Below, piece by piece: positions 8,213 through 16,819 of a DNA stretch of 36,429 nucleotides. The notes beneath the pieces were generated by a model that searched no databases, was not told the origin of the DNA, and saw nothing but the letters and a program-made list of their open reading frames with translations. The stretch's first letter is position 1, and the number at the start of each line of letters is the position of its first letter. A program made the position numbers and the translations under genes. Source of the stretch: Legionellaceae bacterium (GTDB taxonomy: Bacteria; Pseudomonadota; Gammaproteobacteria; Legionellales; Legionellaceae); assembly GCA_030696305.1 (NCBI GenBank), contig JAUYSP010000070.1, positions 1 through 36,429 of the forward strand. Reading direction: 5' to 3'.

Positions 8213-8785
8213 ATGTCTAAATTAGATGAAACTCACACCCGATTAAAAACAGCCAGATTAGCCGCAGGATACCGAACTGCCATCAATTTTTGTGAAAAAA
8301 ATCAGGTCCCTGTTTCCACATACAATATGCATGAAACCGGGAAACGCAAACTTTCTGCAGATATTGCAGAAAAATATGCATCCATTTTAAATATCAATGC
8401 GGCATGGTTGTTCACGGGAGAAGGCAATCCCTACCCGGGACCGACAAACGAATCCAATGCACACCTCACCGAAGATGAATACCTAAAATTACTTAACTAC
8501 AGCGGGAATTACAAAATCCCCTCCACGCCAGCCACCCCATTAACCTCAAGGCCCATTAATACGGTTCTATTTTGTAGGATATTCAATGACATCGTTCAGG
8601 TGCTCAACGAATTGAACACCTCATTAGATATTAAGTATGCGTGTCACTATGCGACAGAAATTTACGATGACATCCTGGAAACGAGTCAGATACATGAAGA
8701 ACAATTAACGATGCTCAATCTTGCCATCACGATTTTTAAGAAAAAAATTCAACAAGCGGCGCAGGATAAAGAGGCGTTGAATTAA
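8213..8785 (+). CDS. XRE-family transcriptional repressor (cI-like helix-turn-helix)
   Basis: The 190-residue product has an N-terminal helix-turn-helix at about residues 8-66: RLKTARLAAGYRTAINFC...VPVSTYNMHETGKRKLS, ending in INAAWLFTGEGNP, a typical phage-repressor-like XRE domain. The C-terminal 100 residues are helical with no protease motif, so it is not a LexA/cI autocleaving repressor. It is transcribed away from the tra operon and probably represses it or itself through the repeats in 7885-8212. It is a paralogue of the regulator at 17447-18037 (shared AAGY, STY..HE.G.R.L, AWL.TG.G.P). lvrR-type repressors sit in similar places on Legionella elements; that link is by position only. 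Confidence 0.85.
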   Translation: MSKLDETHTRLKTARLAAGYRTAINFCEKNQVPVSTYNMHETGKRKLSADIAEKYASILNINAAWLFTGEGNPYPGPTNESNAHLTEDEYLKLLNYSGNYKIPSTPATPLTSRPINTVLFCRIFNDIVQVLNELNTSLDIKYACHYATEIYDDILETSQIHEEQLTMLNLAITIFKKKIQQAAQDKEALN

Positions 8786-8810
8786 GTCCTAATAAACAGA
8801 GTATACAAAC

Positions 8811-9146
8811 ATGACAATAGCTTACGAAGAATTTGCAAAAGTTGATTTACGTTCCGGCACTATTGTAAAAGTAGAGCCGTTCCAAAGAGCAAAAAAACCT
8901 GCCTATAAAGTGTGGGTAGACTTTGGTTCTGATATAGGCATTCTCCAAACCTCTGCACAAATAACAGTGCATTATACGCCGGAAACACTTATAGGCCGCG
9001 TGGTCATTGGATGCATCAACTTAGGCGAGAAAAATATCGCAGGATTCACGTCTCAATTTCTATTAGTTGGCTTTTCAGATCAAAATAACGCGATATGTCT
9101 TGCTACGATTGATCACGCGGTACCTAATGGAGAGAAAATGCTTTAA
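8811..9146 (+). CDS. CsaA-like tRNA-binding domain protein
   Basis: The 111-residue product is a single OB-fold tRNA-binding domain, as in CsaA and the C-terminus of methionyl-tRNA synthetase: VDLRSGTIVKVEPFQRAKKP, then KVWVDFG, followed by LIGRVVIGCINLGEKNIAGF and SQFLLVGF. CsaA proteins are small dimers with proposed chaperone or tRNA-binding roles. It lies 25 bases after the XRE gene on the same strand and may share its transcript. No strong ribosome site is seen. Family assignment is firm; its role on this element is unknown. Confidence 0.9.
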   Translation: MTIAYEEFAKVDLRSGTIVKVEPFQRAKKPAYKVWVDFGSDIGILQTSAQITVHYTPETLIGRVVIGCINLGEKNIAGFTSQFLLVGFSDQNNAICLATIDHAVPNGEKML

Positions 9147-9197
9147 CAAACTAGAACCTTCTCTAAAATTACGACACGAAAAAGCGACTGGATTTTT

Positions 9198-10094
9198 TTA
9201 GTTGTCAAGAAACCGACGCACAATTTCATTAAACAATCTCGATTTTTCTTCTGGAACAAAATGCCCGCATTCATCAATAATCACCTTTTCTAAGCCAGGC
9301 GATTCTTTTAATAATGCCTCAGGCAATTTTTCTGCTACACTTTGACGACCGCTTATTGTTAAAACAGGCATGGAAAGACTTTGCCCCCGAAACTTTTCAA
9401 CAAATTTAGCATCTTCCTTCAGCGCCCTATAATAATTAAAACCTGCAGTCATACCACCCTCTGCTGAGTAATGTTTTACATACTCAACAATGACACTCTC
9501 ATCAATAGCGTTTTTCTGAACCGTCCAATTATTTATTTGAGCTTGTATATACTCTTTTTCTCGTCCTTTCGTTAGCATTTCAGGAATATCCTTAGCCATA
9601 TGAAATCCATAATGCCAACTTCCTCCATGAAGTGCATCAGCATTTTCCGTACCAGGGATGGTACAATCCACCAACACTAATTTCTTCACTATATTCGGGT
9701 AAAGATGCGCCATTATATAGGCCACCTTGCCACCCATATCATGACCAATAATAACAGCTTGTTTTTCACCTAAATGCCCAATCAATGCTTTAATATCTTT
9801 AGCAATCGTTTGTTTATCGTACCCACTCAACGTTCGTTGAGATAATCCAAGTCCACGCAAATCGGGCGCAACTATTCGATATTTTTTTGATAATGACGTA
9901 ATTGATGAGCGCCATTCGTAAGATGTTTCAGGCCAACCATGCAATAAAATAACTAGAGGACCTGTTCCTTGCTCAATATAATGCAACCGAATCTGATTAA
10001 CATTAGCATAGTGGTCTATAAATGTATGGGTTGACGAAAAGCTTAAGCATGAATATATGATTAAACTCATAACCAAATTGCATCTTCTAAACAT
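9198..10094 (-). CDS. Exported alpha/beta hydrolase, epoxide hydrolase/dehalogenase-like
   Basis: An alpha/beta-hydrolase with an oxyanion motif HGWPETSYEWR, the nucleophile elbow GHDMGG (nucleophile Asp, as in epoxide hydrolases and haloacid/haloalkane dehalogenases rather than Ser esterases), and catalytic His in ECGHFVPEE. The cap segment between contains SWHYGFH. The N-terminus (MFRRCNLVMSLIIYSCLSF) looks like a signal peptide, suggesting export. The start is uncertain: ATG codons at 10115 and 10094 are both possible and neither has a strong ribosome site. It is convergent with the csaA-like gene. The substrate cannot be told. Confidence 0.88.
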   Translation of the reverse strand: MFRRCNLVMSLIIYSCLSFSSTHTFIDHYANVNQIRLHYIEQGTGPLVILLHGWPETSYEWRSSITSLSKKYRIVAPDLRGLGLSQRTLSGYDKQTIAKDIKALIGHLGEKQAVIIGHDMGGKVAYIMAHLYPNIVKKLVLVDCTIPGTENADALHGGSWHYGFHMAKDIPEMLTKGREKEYIQAQINNWTVQKNAIDESVIVEYVKHYSAEGGMTAGFNYYRALKEDAKFVEKFRGQSLSMPVLTISGRQSVAEKLPEALLKESPGLEKVIIDECGHFVPEEKSRLFNEIVRRFLDN

Positions 10095-10320
10095 CTTCAA
10101 TTTTCTTCCATACATAGGGGACTACCATTGCCTTTCATTAAAGTGATCAACTTTAAATATAAAACAAACCAGCATTCTATTCATATCACAACTTAGTAAG
10201 CCTAGCGCTCCGGAACTTGCGCTATGATGAAAATAAACAAGTACAATTACTGCTAATTTTGAGCTCAGAATAATACAAGCTCCTCTTCTTTAAGTAAATC
10301 GGTGACATCACGATGTTAGC

Positions 10321-10824
10321 TCATCTCAATTTTATCCGATAAAAATGACACTTAACTCCATGACCTAGATCTTGCTTATAAAACTGCATCTCGCATTTTT
10401 GCATGACACGTTGAGAGGCTAGGTGCTCTTCCGGGGCGAACGCAATAATAGACTCCGTCTTAATATTCTGCTTTGCCCATTCAATCAATGCTGCCAATGC
10501 CTCAGAAGCATAGCCCTTTCCCCAAAATTTTTTATGAAGCAAATAGCCAACCTCTATTTCTCCTGTATCAATTAAACCAAAGCCACAACGACCAACAAAC
10601 TCCACTGACGCCTTCAAGAACATAACAAAATTAGGCAGTCCTTGCTTCTGATAAAAGTCAATCAATGAATCCATCCGCGCTTTTGTTTGCTCAATATTTT
10701 GAGTTCCATCTGGAAAAAATCGCCGTACTTCAGGATCACTATGTAATCCTGCAATGTATTCCAGATCATCATGTGTTAACAGACGTAAATGGAGATGTTT
10801 GGTCTCTATGATTATAGGCGTCAT
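10321..10824 (-). CDS. GNAT acetyltransferase, RimJ/RimL-like
   Basis: The 167-residue product has the GNAT fold pattern: ETKHLHLRLLTHDDLEYI at the start, GRCGFGLIDTGEIEVGYLL (beta 4-5), and the acetyl-CoA loop KKFWGKGYASEAL. EHLASQRVMQKCEM is the usual N..S..vl.k.Gf segment of the RimJ/RimL group, which acetylates protein N-termini, but many relatives act on small molecules. I start it at the ATG at 10824, since the codon before it is a TTG. It lies nine bases downstream of the LuxR-sensor-like gene and probably shares its transcript. Confidence 0.88.
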   Translation of the reverse strand: MTPIIIETKHLHLRLLTHDDLEYIAGLHSDPEVRRFFPDGTQNIEQTKARMDSLIDFYQKQGLPNFVMFLKASVEFVGRCGFGLIDTGEIEVGYLLHKKFWGKGYASEALAALIEWAKQNIKTESIIAFAPEEHLASQRVMQKCEMQFYKQDLGHGVKCHFYRIKLR

Positions 10825-10833
10825 CAATTACTC

Positions 10834-11454
10834 TCAATCCGCATGAGCCAATAACTCACTCTTATGGTACAACTTAGTTTTAATTGCAGGCTCTAATTCA
10901 ATCGGCCTAAAAAAATCAATCTTCGGCATATATACATCTTCCTGCTGCGCATACTCATTAATGATGGGATTCAATTCGTTATACATAAAATCACCCATGC
11001 GAGCAATATGATTGGCCTTACTATAATAAAGCCAATAAAAGAATCCTGGAAAATGCTCTTTTTTATGCGTGGCAAACGAATACATGACATAACGATCTTG
11101 GCCTAGATTGCGCACAATCATCATACCAGAACGCATCCCAAATTTTTCTTCTTTAAGATGATTAATGGCAGAATCAACTTGATTTTGCTCTGCAGCACGC
11201 CAAGGATAAATAACATGTTTTGTATAAACATCTTTTTTGTAATTGGAGTCTTCGCTCACAAAATCTTTTTTACACAGCTCTTCAGCCATTTGCGGTGTTG
11301 GCGACAAAAATATACTTTCATTTTTACCAAAAAACACGTTTATTGAAAAATGATCTATGCTCAACTCCCCTTCAATATTTTCTTTGAAGAGTCGTTGAAT
11401 AGCATGCTGATGCCGATATGAAATATCGGCTTTATTTTGATTTGTCATACCCAC
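10834..11454 (-). CDS. LuxR sensor-like protein without DNA-binding domain
   Basis: About 206 residues. The sequence shares a pattern with the protein at 16809-17414: HFSINV, ILSP.PQ-like FLSPTPQMAEEL, a Y.W segment (IYPWRAAE), MMIVRNLG and the near-identical YSFATHKK. The complete LuxR regulator at 12096-12965 has a comparable N-terminal half. No helix-turn-helix follows, so it cannot bind DNA in the LuxR way. GTG at 11454 is chosen because AAGGA is seven bases upstream; ATG at 11448 is the alternative. It is followed by the GNAT gene and is divergent from the thioesterase gene across a perfect palindrome at 11591-11608. Its role as ligand binder or anti-regulator is inference. Confidence 0.65.
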   Translation of the reverse strand: MGMTNQNKADISYRHQHAIQRLFKENIEGELSIDHFSINVFFGKNESIFLSPTPQMAEELCKKDFVSEDSNYKKDVYTKHVIYPWRAAEQNQVDSAINHLKEEKFGMRSGMMIVRNLGQDRYVMYSFATHKKEHFPGFFYWLYYSKANHIARMGDFMYNELNPIINEYAQQEDVYMPKIDFFRPIELEPAIKTKLYHKSELLAHAD

Positions 11455-11590
11455 AATCAATTCCTTCTGTAAAAATAGGTTGGCATTCTTTGAAATACTT
11501 CCACCTCAATGATTCAGGCTCCAAAGAAACCGCTGCCTAATATTTTTTAACGGCCCAAATTACACTATAATGACTTAACTTACAGAGTCT

Positions 11591-11608
11591 ATCCCTGAGC
11601 TCAGGGAT
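11591..11608. promoter_or_regulatory. Perfect 18-bp palindrome in a divergent promoter region
   Basis: ATCCCTGAGCTCAGGGAT is self-complementary over all 18 bases. It lies between the LuxR-sensor-like gene (starting at 11454 on the minus strand) and the thioesterase gene (starting at 11675 on the plus strand). Its size and symmetry are in the range of lux-box-type operators for LuxR dimers, and a complete LuxR gene is 0.5 kb away. No T-run follows on either strand, so it is not an obvious terminator. Confidence 0.5.
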
Positions 11609-11674
11609 GCCCGTCAACCATTAGGTCAATTTGATAATTAAACTAATAAACTTCTACTTTTTTGATCAAAAAAC

Positions 11675-12088
11675 ATGAACGAAATACCTAACCAAACCCC
11701 ATTTATATGGCACTCAGAAGTACGCGGATATGAGCTCGATCTTCAAGGGATCGTCAATAACGCCGTCTACCTTCAGTACCTTGATCACACCCGTGTTTTA
11801 TACCTCTGTTCCAAAAACATTGACTGGGAGATCTGGCATAACAATGGATATAATTTTGTCGTTCGCCACATCGATTTACATTTAAAATACTCACTACGCC
11901 AACATGATCAGTTTTATGTAACCGCAACCGTCGAAAAACAAGGACGACTCAAAGTTCTATTTCATCAATCCATCTACAAAAAAGATAAAACTTTAGTTGC
12001 AACTGCCACAACCACCTGCGTATGCGTTTCAACGGCCACTAATAAACCAGTATCTCCTCCTGAATTTATGCAATTGTTACTCGATTAA
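11675..12088 (+). CDS. Hotdog-fold acyl-CoA thioesterase (YbgC/4HBT family)
   Basis: The 137-residue product matches 4HBT thioesterases: WHSEVRGYELDLQGIVNNAV with the GIVNNAVYLQY core motif near residue 25, followed by HTRVLYL and a beta-rich C-terminus. The usual catalytic Asp of YbgC (Y.D.D..G.V....Y) corresponds to ELDLQGIVNNAVY. Such enzymes hydrolyse short or aromatic acyl-CoA thioesters in the cytoplasm. No clear ribosome site precedes the ATG. It is convergent with luxR and separated from it by seven bases. The substrate is unknown. Confidence 0.87.
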   Translation: MNEIPNQTPFIWHSEVRGYELDLQGIVNNAVYLQYLDHTRVLYLCSKNIDWEIWHNNGYNFVVRHIDLHLKYSLRQHDQFYVTATVEKQGRLKVLFHQSIYKKDKTLVATATTTCVCVSTATNKPVSPPEFMQLLLD

Positions 12089-12095
12089 TTAGATC

Positions 12096-12965
12096 TTATG
12101 CACTATTCAACAAGGCTAAATTGGTTTTGGCAATTTCATTACGTGCATCTTGCATCGACTTAATAATCCGAAAATTACCTATCTTAGGCCTCTCATTCGT
12201 ACCCCATCGATTCGCAGCACCAATCACCCCTCGCAACATCCCCTCCATTGCAGCTTCAATCATCGTCGTACAATGCATTTTTTCCTTGATGTTTTTTGAA
12301 TACGTTTCTACAGTATGCGGACTAATCGCCAATATTCGGGCAATTTCCTTTACTGACTTACCTTGAGCCGCCCATATCAAGCATTCTTTTTCACGCTCAC
12401 TAAGCTCTTCATCTTTTGGATAACTCCCTTTAATCACGGCTTTTCGATAAGATGAATTGTTAAGAATAAAGGAGCCTGCATACTCACGATTGTATTGAAT
12501 GATCAAATCAATAAACTGATGCGTAAAATTAACACAGAAATTTTCGAAGTCAGATCGCGTATTCTGATAAATCTCATCACAGCTTTCAAATCCGTTTTTT
12601 TTGATTGCGCCAAAGATAAATGTGCATTCCGGGCACTCACGAATAATATAATATGCGCGACGCACACCGAACCGTCCTTCAAGCATTTGTTTAAACTTCA
12701 AAGAAACCGCAGCCGTTTGGTCACATAAGAAATGATCCAGCCCCATAATCGTTTCCAGCCGAAAGCAATAATCCTCTTTATATAATGCCTCGGCATAATA
12801 AGATTCCAACATATGAAAAATATTGGATAAAACAAACCGACTACCATCATTAAATACGATATACATCACGATATGATCCAAGCCAATTTTAGGTAGTTCA
12901 CGGCAAAATGTTTCAATCTCTTGCCGATGTTTCAAACTTAAAATAAACGGTATCTGGACACCCAT
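12096..12965 (-). CDS. LuxR-family transcriptional regulator
   Basis: The 289-residue product has an N-terminal sensor-like domain (about residues 10-165) and a LuxR helix-turn-helix at about 186-240: LSEREKECLIWAAQGKSVKE, then IARILAISPHTVETYSKNIKEKM, both typical. About 45 extra residues follow the helix-turn-helix, which is unusual for the family because the domain is normally C-terminal. The start has GGAGA about ten bases upstream and lies five bases after the MFS gene, so elbB, MFS and luxR form one transcript. It probably senses a compound linked to the carrier. Not clearly an acyl-homoserine-lactone receptor; no luxI is present in the window. Confidence 0.9.
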   Translation of the reverse strand: MGVQIPFILSLKHRQEIETFCRELPKIGLDHIVMYIVFNDGSRFVLSNIFHMLESYYAEALYKEDYCFRLETIMGLDHFLCDQTAAVSLKFKQMLEGRFGVRRAYYIIRECPECTFIFGAIKKNGFESCDEIYQNTRSDFENFCVNFTHQFIDLIIQYNREYAGSFILNNSSYRKAVIKGSYPKDEELSEREKECLIWAAQGKSVKEIARILAISPHTVETYSKNIKEKMHCTTMIEAAMEGMLRGVIGAANRWGTNERPKIGNFRIIKSMQDARNEIAKTNLALLNSA

Positions 12966-12970
12966 AGCTG

Positions 12971-14269
12971 CTATCTCTCCATTCCAAGTTGTTCTAAATG
13001 AAAAGAGGACGTCTTCTGTAGCGTATTTTTCTTTAACAAATACACGCCCAATAAAGACATCACGGCAGCTAAAGACAAATACAGCATGGGTGCGGTATCA
13101 ATCCCTACATATTGGCAACTCATCATGGCGATCAAAGGGGTGGTCCCACCAAACAGTGACATACTTAAGTTGTAACTCATCGAAACACCACTGCATCGTA
13201 CATTCGCAGGAAATACGGATGTAATGATAGGTAAAATGGATGCAGCAATCAGTGATAATAAAACAGCCGAAAACGCCACACATCCAACCGCAGAAAGAAC
13301 ACTACCGCGCACTAATAACTCAAAAATCACCGGTGCACTCAACAAAAAACAGCATGCTCCTGCAGCAAAAATCTTATAAGCTCCGAACCTGTCGACCAAA
13401 GAGCCAATGATCGGCACACAAAAGGTCAATATAAATAAGCCGATAAAACTCACTATCATTGCCTGATGTATGCTCATCTGTAAGTTCGCAATAAAATACG
13501 AAGGGAAATATCCGATTAACAAATAAATGTCCACCGCCAGCACACTACTTATAAGGCTGCTATAAATAATTGCAGGTAAATAATGTTTACATGCCTGCAC
13601 CACAGGCATCTTAATGATGTTGCTTGTCTGAACAATAGCTTTGAATACGGGTGACTCTCGACACGATATTCTTAAATAAATAGCACATAGACCGAAAAGA
13701 AACGAAATCATAAACGGTATGCGCCAGGCAAAACGTAAGATTTGCGCATCGGTGTAAAACATAGAGATGAGTAGACTAACCCCAGCACCAATTAAAAGCC
13801 CCATGTATGTACTACACATGACTAAACTACCGTAAAACCCTTGCCGCCCTTCCGGAGCACATTCCAATAAAAAGATACCCGATCCAGTAAGCTCACCGCT
13901 TACAGCAATGCCTTGCAACATACGAAACACGATCAACAATATGGGAGCCGCGATCCCTATCGATGCGTAAGATGGCAAAAGACCGATAAAGATAGTCGGC
14001 AAAACAATTAACGAAATAGAAATAAGAAGCGACACACGACGACCATAACGATCGCCGATGTGTCCAAAAATAACGCCGCCAATGGGTCTGGCTATAAATC
14101 CACTAGCAAAAGCACTAAACGTCATCAGCAATGAAAAAAATGCATTTTGAGATGGAAAAAATAACTTGGCAATTACTGTTGCAAAATATCCATATAATGC
14201 GAAGTCGTACCACTCCATAACATTTCCTGACACAGTGGTAATGATAAATTTTAATCGATCATGTTTCAT
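12971..14269 (-). CDS. MFS transporter, metabolite:H+ symporter (ProP-like)
   Basis: The 432-residue inner-membrane protein has twelve predicted hydrophobic segments. Motif A appears as GHIGDRYGRRVSLL near residue 70 and the MHS/ProP-specific stretch LQGIAVSGELTGSGIFLLEC near residues 110-140, followed by a second-half repeat GSLVDRFGAYK. ProP-like carriers import osmolytes or organic acids with protons. The start overlaps the end of elbB by 11 bases and the end is five bases before luxR, so expression is coupled. It is homologous to the carrier at 15524-16819. Substrate unknown. Confidence 0.93.
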   Translation of the reverse strand: MKHDRLKFIITTVSGNVMEWYDFALYGYFATVIAKLFFPSQNAFFSLLMTFSAFASGFIARPIGGVIFGHIGDRYGRRVSLLISISLIVLPTIFIGLLPSYASIGIAAPILLIVFRMLQGIAVSGELTGSGIFLLECAPEGRQGFYGSLVMCSTYMGLLIGAGVSLLISMFYTDAQILRFAWRIPFMISFLFGLCAIYLRISCRESPVFKAIVQTSNIIKMPVVQACKHYLPAIIYSSLISSVLAVDIYLLIGYFPSYFIANLQMSIHQAMIVSFIGLFILTFCVPIIGSLVDRFGAYKIFAAGACCFLLSAPVIFELLVRGSVLSAVGCVAFSAVLLSLIAASILPIITSVFPANVRCSGVSMSYNLSMSLFGGTTPLIAMMSCQYVGIDTAPMLYLSLAAVMSLLGVYLLKKNTLQKTSSFHLEQLGMER

Positions 14270-14924
14270 GACACTGACTCATTCGTGCAAGCGCTTGCAC
14301 GAGTTTATTGATACCGACATAAACATCATTAATATTTTTTGCTACCATATTTGCCGGTGTACTCACGATTTTATGCGTTTCATCAATCACAATATCATTT
14401 GCAGAACAAGTCCGTGCTTGACAACCCATCGCATGGATTTGTGCAGCGATTGATTCATCATTACCGACAGTCAATGTAGCCCCAGGATATATTTTTGTGA
14501 TCATCATGGGTGCAATACAAATAAACCCCATCGGTTTATTCAATTTTACTGCTTCATCGATAAAACACTTCACCTCAGGGTTAAAATTAAAGTCTGCTTT
14601 TTTCTCAAACCAATCACATAAAGTGGTCACGGCACCCAATCCACCTGGGAAAATAATCGCATCATATTCCGCAACGTGGGCCATTGTTATGGGTTTAATT
14701 TTTCCTCGAACAAGTCTTGCTGACTCTTGAAGCACTGAACGCTCTTCAGTCGCATTAACTGATTCCGTCAAGTGGTTGATCACACAAGGCTGTTTAACAT
14801 CAGGTGCAAAAGCATCCCAAGTAATGCCTGCTTGATCCATAGATAATAACGTCAAAATCACTTCGTGAGTTTCAGAACCATCGTGCTGCCCACAGCCTGC
14901 TAATACTATTGCAAATTTACTCAT
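14259..14924 (-). CDS. elbB: ElbB, DJ-1/PfpI-family glyoxalase-like protein
   Basis: The product of about 221 residues matches ElbB throughout: KFAIVLAGCGQHDGSETHE at the N-terminus, YDAIIFPGGLGAVTTLCDW, and the nucleophile elbow MGFICIAPMM with the conserved cysteine. ElbB is a class I glutamine-amidotransferase-like cytoplasmic protein with weak glyoxalase activity, historically linked to isoprenoid synthesis. The ATG at 14924 has AAGGA six bases upstream; the ATG at 14930 overlaps that site. It heads the elbB-MFS-luxR transcript. Accessory rather than core location suggests a second copy, but that cannot be checked here. Confidence 0.93.
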   Translation of the reverse strand: MSKFAIVLAGCGQHDGSETHEVILTLLSMDQAGITWDAFAPDVKQPCVINHLTESVNATEERSVLQESARLVRGKIKPITMAHVAEYDAIIFPGGLGAVTTLCDWFEKKADFNFNPEVKCFIDEAVKLNKPMGFICIAPMMITKIYPGATLTVGNDESIAAQIHAMGCQARTCSANDIVIDETHKIVSTPANMVAKNINDVYVGINKLVQALARMSQCHET

Positions 14925-15060
14925 AAACATTCCTTATTTTTTAGCCAGATAAAAAATGCATACAGTGATTATTAAATTTCACTGTGTTCTATATCTGACT
15001 GACTCAAGCGAATAATACCGTATTTGAAATATAGATCAATACTAATTCTCAATTTGTGAA

Positions 15061-15483
15061 TTATTTTTTATAAATGACATGTTCGGTACAAGCATCCCCA
15101 TTCCACAGATGCTTTGTGGTCTTGTAAGTCCACTCTGGGCCTAGGATGTATTGCACTTTAAAATTCATATAACAATGATCCAGTTTTGAGGAATCAACGC
15201 ACCCTTTTAAATTTGGGAATGGATCATCATGAAATTGATAGACCAATTGATCGTCGGTTACAACGGGGAACTCTACACGCAATCCAACCAAGCTATCTCG
15301 CTCTGCAACCAGACGCTCAAATTCAGCTGGATTACCTTTTTGAGGAATTGCTCCGTAAGATTTTGATAGCCCTCTTTCCATCAAGGTAGCAAAATGTTGA
15401 AGCGCTTGGTCCTCGCCATATTGCTCTTTTAAAAGCTTAAATACATTTTCAAATAAACCAAAAAACGCTGCATTATAATTCAT
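15061..15483 (-). CDS. Conserved hypothetical, ATC-hydrolase-like domain
   Basis: The 140-residue product carries FPNLKGCV, LDHCYMNF, QYILGPEWTYKTTKHLWNGD and CTEHVIYKK. This pattern resembles the L-2-amino-thiazoline-4-carboxylate hydrolase-like family, in which Cys and His residues cluster at the C-terminus. GGAG lies seven bases before the ATG. It lies 40 bases downstream of the second MFS gene on the same strand, so it is probably in its transcript, with the LuxR-sensor-like gene at the head. The family assignment is tentative and the function unknown. Confidence 0.65.
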   Translation of the reverse strand: MNYNAAFFGLFENVFKLLKEQYGEDQALQHFATLMERGLSKSYGAIPQKGNPAEFERLVAERDSLVGLRVEFPVVTDDQLVYQFHDDPFPNLKGCVDSSKLDHCYMNFKVQYILGPEWTYKTTKHLWNGDACTEHVIYKK

Positions 15484-15523
15484 CGTTACACTCCTCTCTG
15501 ATGTTATTTTTTCAACCTAAAAC

Positions 15524-16819
15524 TTAACCCTTTTGGTAGAGCATACGCTCCTCTTTACACTCATCAAATCTCACAACAGACAGCTTTTTTCTTAAGAAAT
15601 AGCTGCTTATCAATGCCAATATAGAAAACAAACTGATATAAATTCCTGGTGCAAAACTGGTGGTGTAATATTTTTCTACTACCATCAGTGCTAATGGCGT
15701 GGAACTACTAAAGACAGTGACACCTAAATTAAATGCCAATGACACCCCAGAATAACGTACGCCAAAAGGAAACAAGCCAACCAATATTGAAAAAATCACT
15801 GATGATATACAGGCCGTAAGAACTGAGAAAAACAGAATGGTGAATAAGATAAAATAAACATCACCGGTAGATAATGCATAAAACATGAGTGGTGCGACAA
15901 TCGTAATACCTAATGCACCAAAATTATAAATGACTTCCGGCTTAAACTTATCGCAGTATTTACCAATAAACGGCGTTATCCCAGCAACGATTAGAATCGT
16001 TGCTGCAACTATACTTAAACTCGTGACATGTGAAACATTAAGATACGTATTCAAATAATATGGCATGTGTACAATGAGCACACTGGTGGTAATCGAGTAA
16101 ATGGCAACAATTAAAAAACCATACAATAAACTCCAATGGTACTCACGGAATAGGGTTTTTGTTGGTTGTTGCACTAAAATATTGTTTTTTTCAGCAAGAG
16201 CAAATAATTTAAAATCATTCAGATAATATCTTAATAAAATTGCAACGATTCCGAATGGCAACGACAGGATAAACGGTAATCTCCACGCCCATGCATCGAG
16301 GGTATGATTGGACATCAAATGACTTGTCAGCGTACATACTAAAATACCTAAGATAACGCCGACCAATACACTTGATAGCACTGAGGCGCCTATCACCCCT
16401 TTGTTTTTAAAAGCATACCGCTCGAATAATAAAACAACCGCACCACCCTCTTCACCACTGACAGCTAAGCCTTGTATTAAGCGCAATAAGATAAGCACTA
16501 TCGGTGCGAAACACCCTATTGTTTGGTAACCAGGGATTAAGCCTATTGAAAATGTTGCTATTGCTGAAATGATGATTGTTTTAGAAAGCGCGTTACTTCG
16601 ACCTTTTTTATCACCCACATATCCGAAAATAAGCGATCCTAATGGTCTTGTCAGATAGCCACCGGCAAAGATGCTAAACACCACAAAATAAGATAAAAAT
16701 TTGTTTTGAAAATTAAAAAATGTCTGGCTTATTTCAGTGGTCAAAAATGCATAAATGGTAAAATCATAAAATTGCATCATGTTACCCACTAAAGCACCAA
16801 GATATCGTTTATTTATCAT
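15524..16819 (-). CDS. MFS transporter, ProP-like (second copy type)
   Basis: The 431-residue protein is a twelve-helix MHS-type carrier: GSLIFGYVGDKKGRSNAL (motif A), LRLIQGLAVSGEEGGAVVLL, and NHTLDAWAWRLPFILSLPFG in the usual position. It is a divergent homologue of the carrier at 12971-14269. Its start overlaps the end of the LuxR-sensor-like gene by 11 bases, so translation is likely coupled. Ends with a short basic tail. Substrate cannot be told from sequence. Confidence 0.92.
   Translation of the reverse strand: MINKRYLGALVGNMMQFYDFTIYAFLTTEISQTFFNFQNKFLSYFVVFSIFAGGYLTRPLGSLIFGYVGDKKGRSNALSKTIIISAIATFSIGLIPGYQTIGCFAPIVLILLRLIQGLAVSGEEGGAVVLLFERYAFKNKGVIGASVLSSVLVGVILGILVCTLTSHLMSNHTLDAWAWRLPFILSLPFGIVAILLRYYLNDFKLFALAEKNNILVQQPTKTLFREYHWSLLYGFLIVAIYSITTSVLIVHMPYYLNTYLNVSHVTSLSIVAATILIVAGITPFIGKYCDKFKPEVIYNFGALGITIVAPLMFYALSTGDVYFILFTILFFSVLTACISSVIFSILVGLFPFGVRYSGVSLAFNLGVTVFSSSTPLALMVVEKYYTTSFAPGIYISLFSILALISSYFLRKKLSVVRFDECKEERMLYQKG

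Noticed and set aside
12096-12965. Acyl-homoserine-lactone quorum-sensing receptor
   Set aside because: The N-terminal half lacks the clear autoinducer-domain signature that I could recognise, and there is no luxI in the window.
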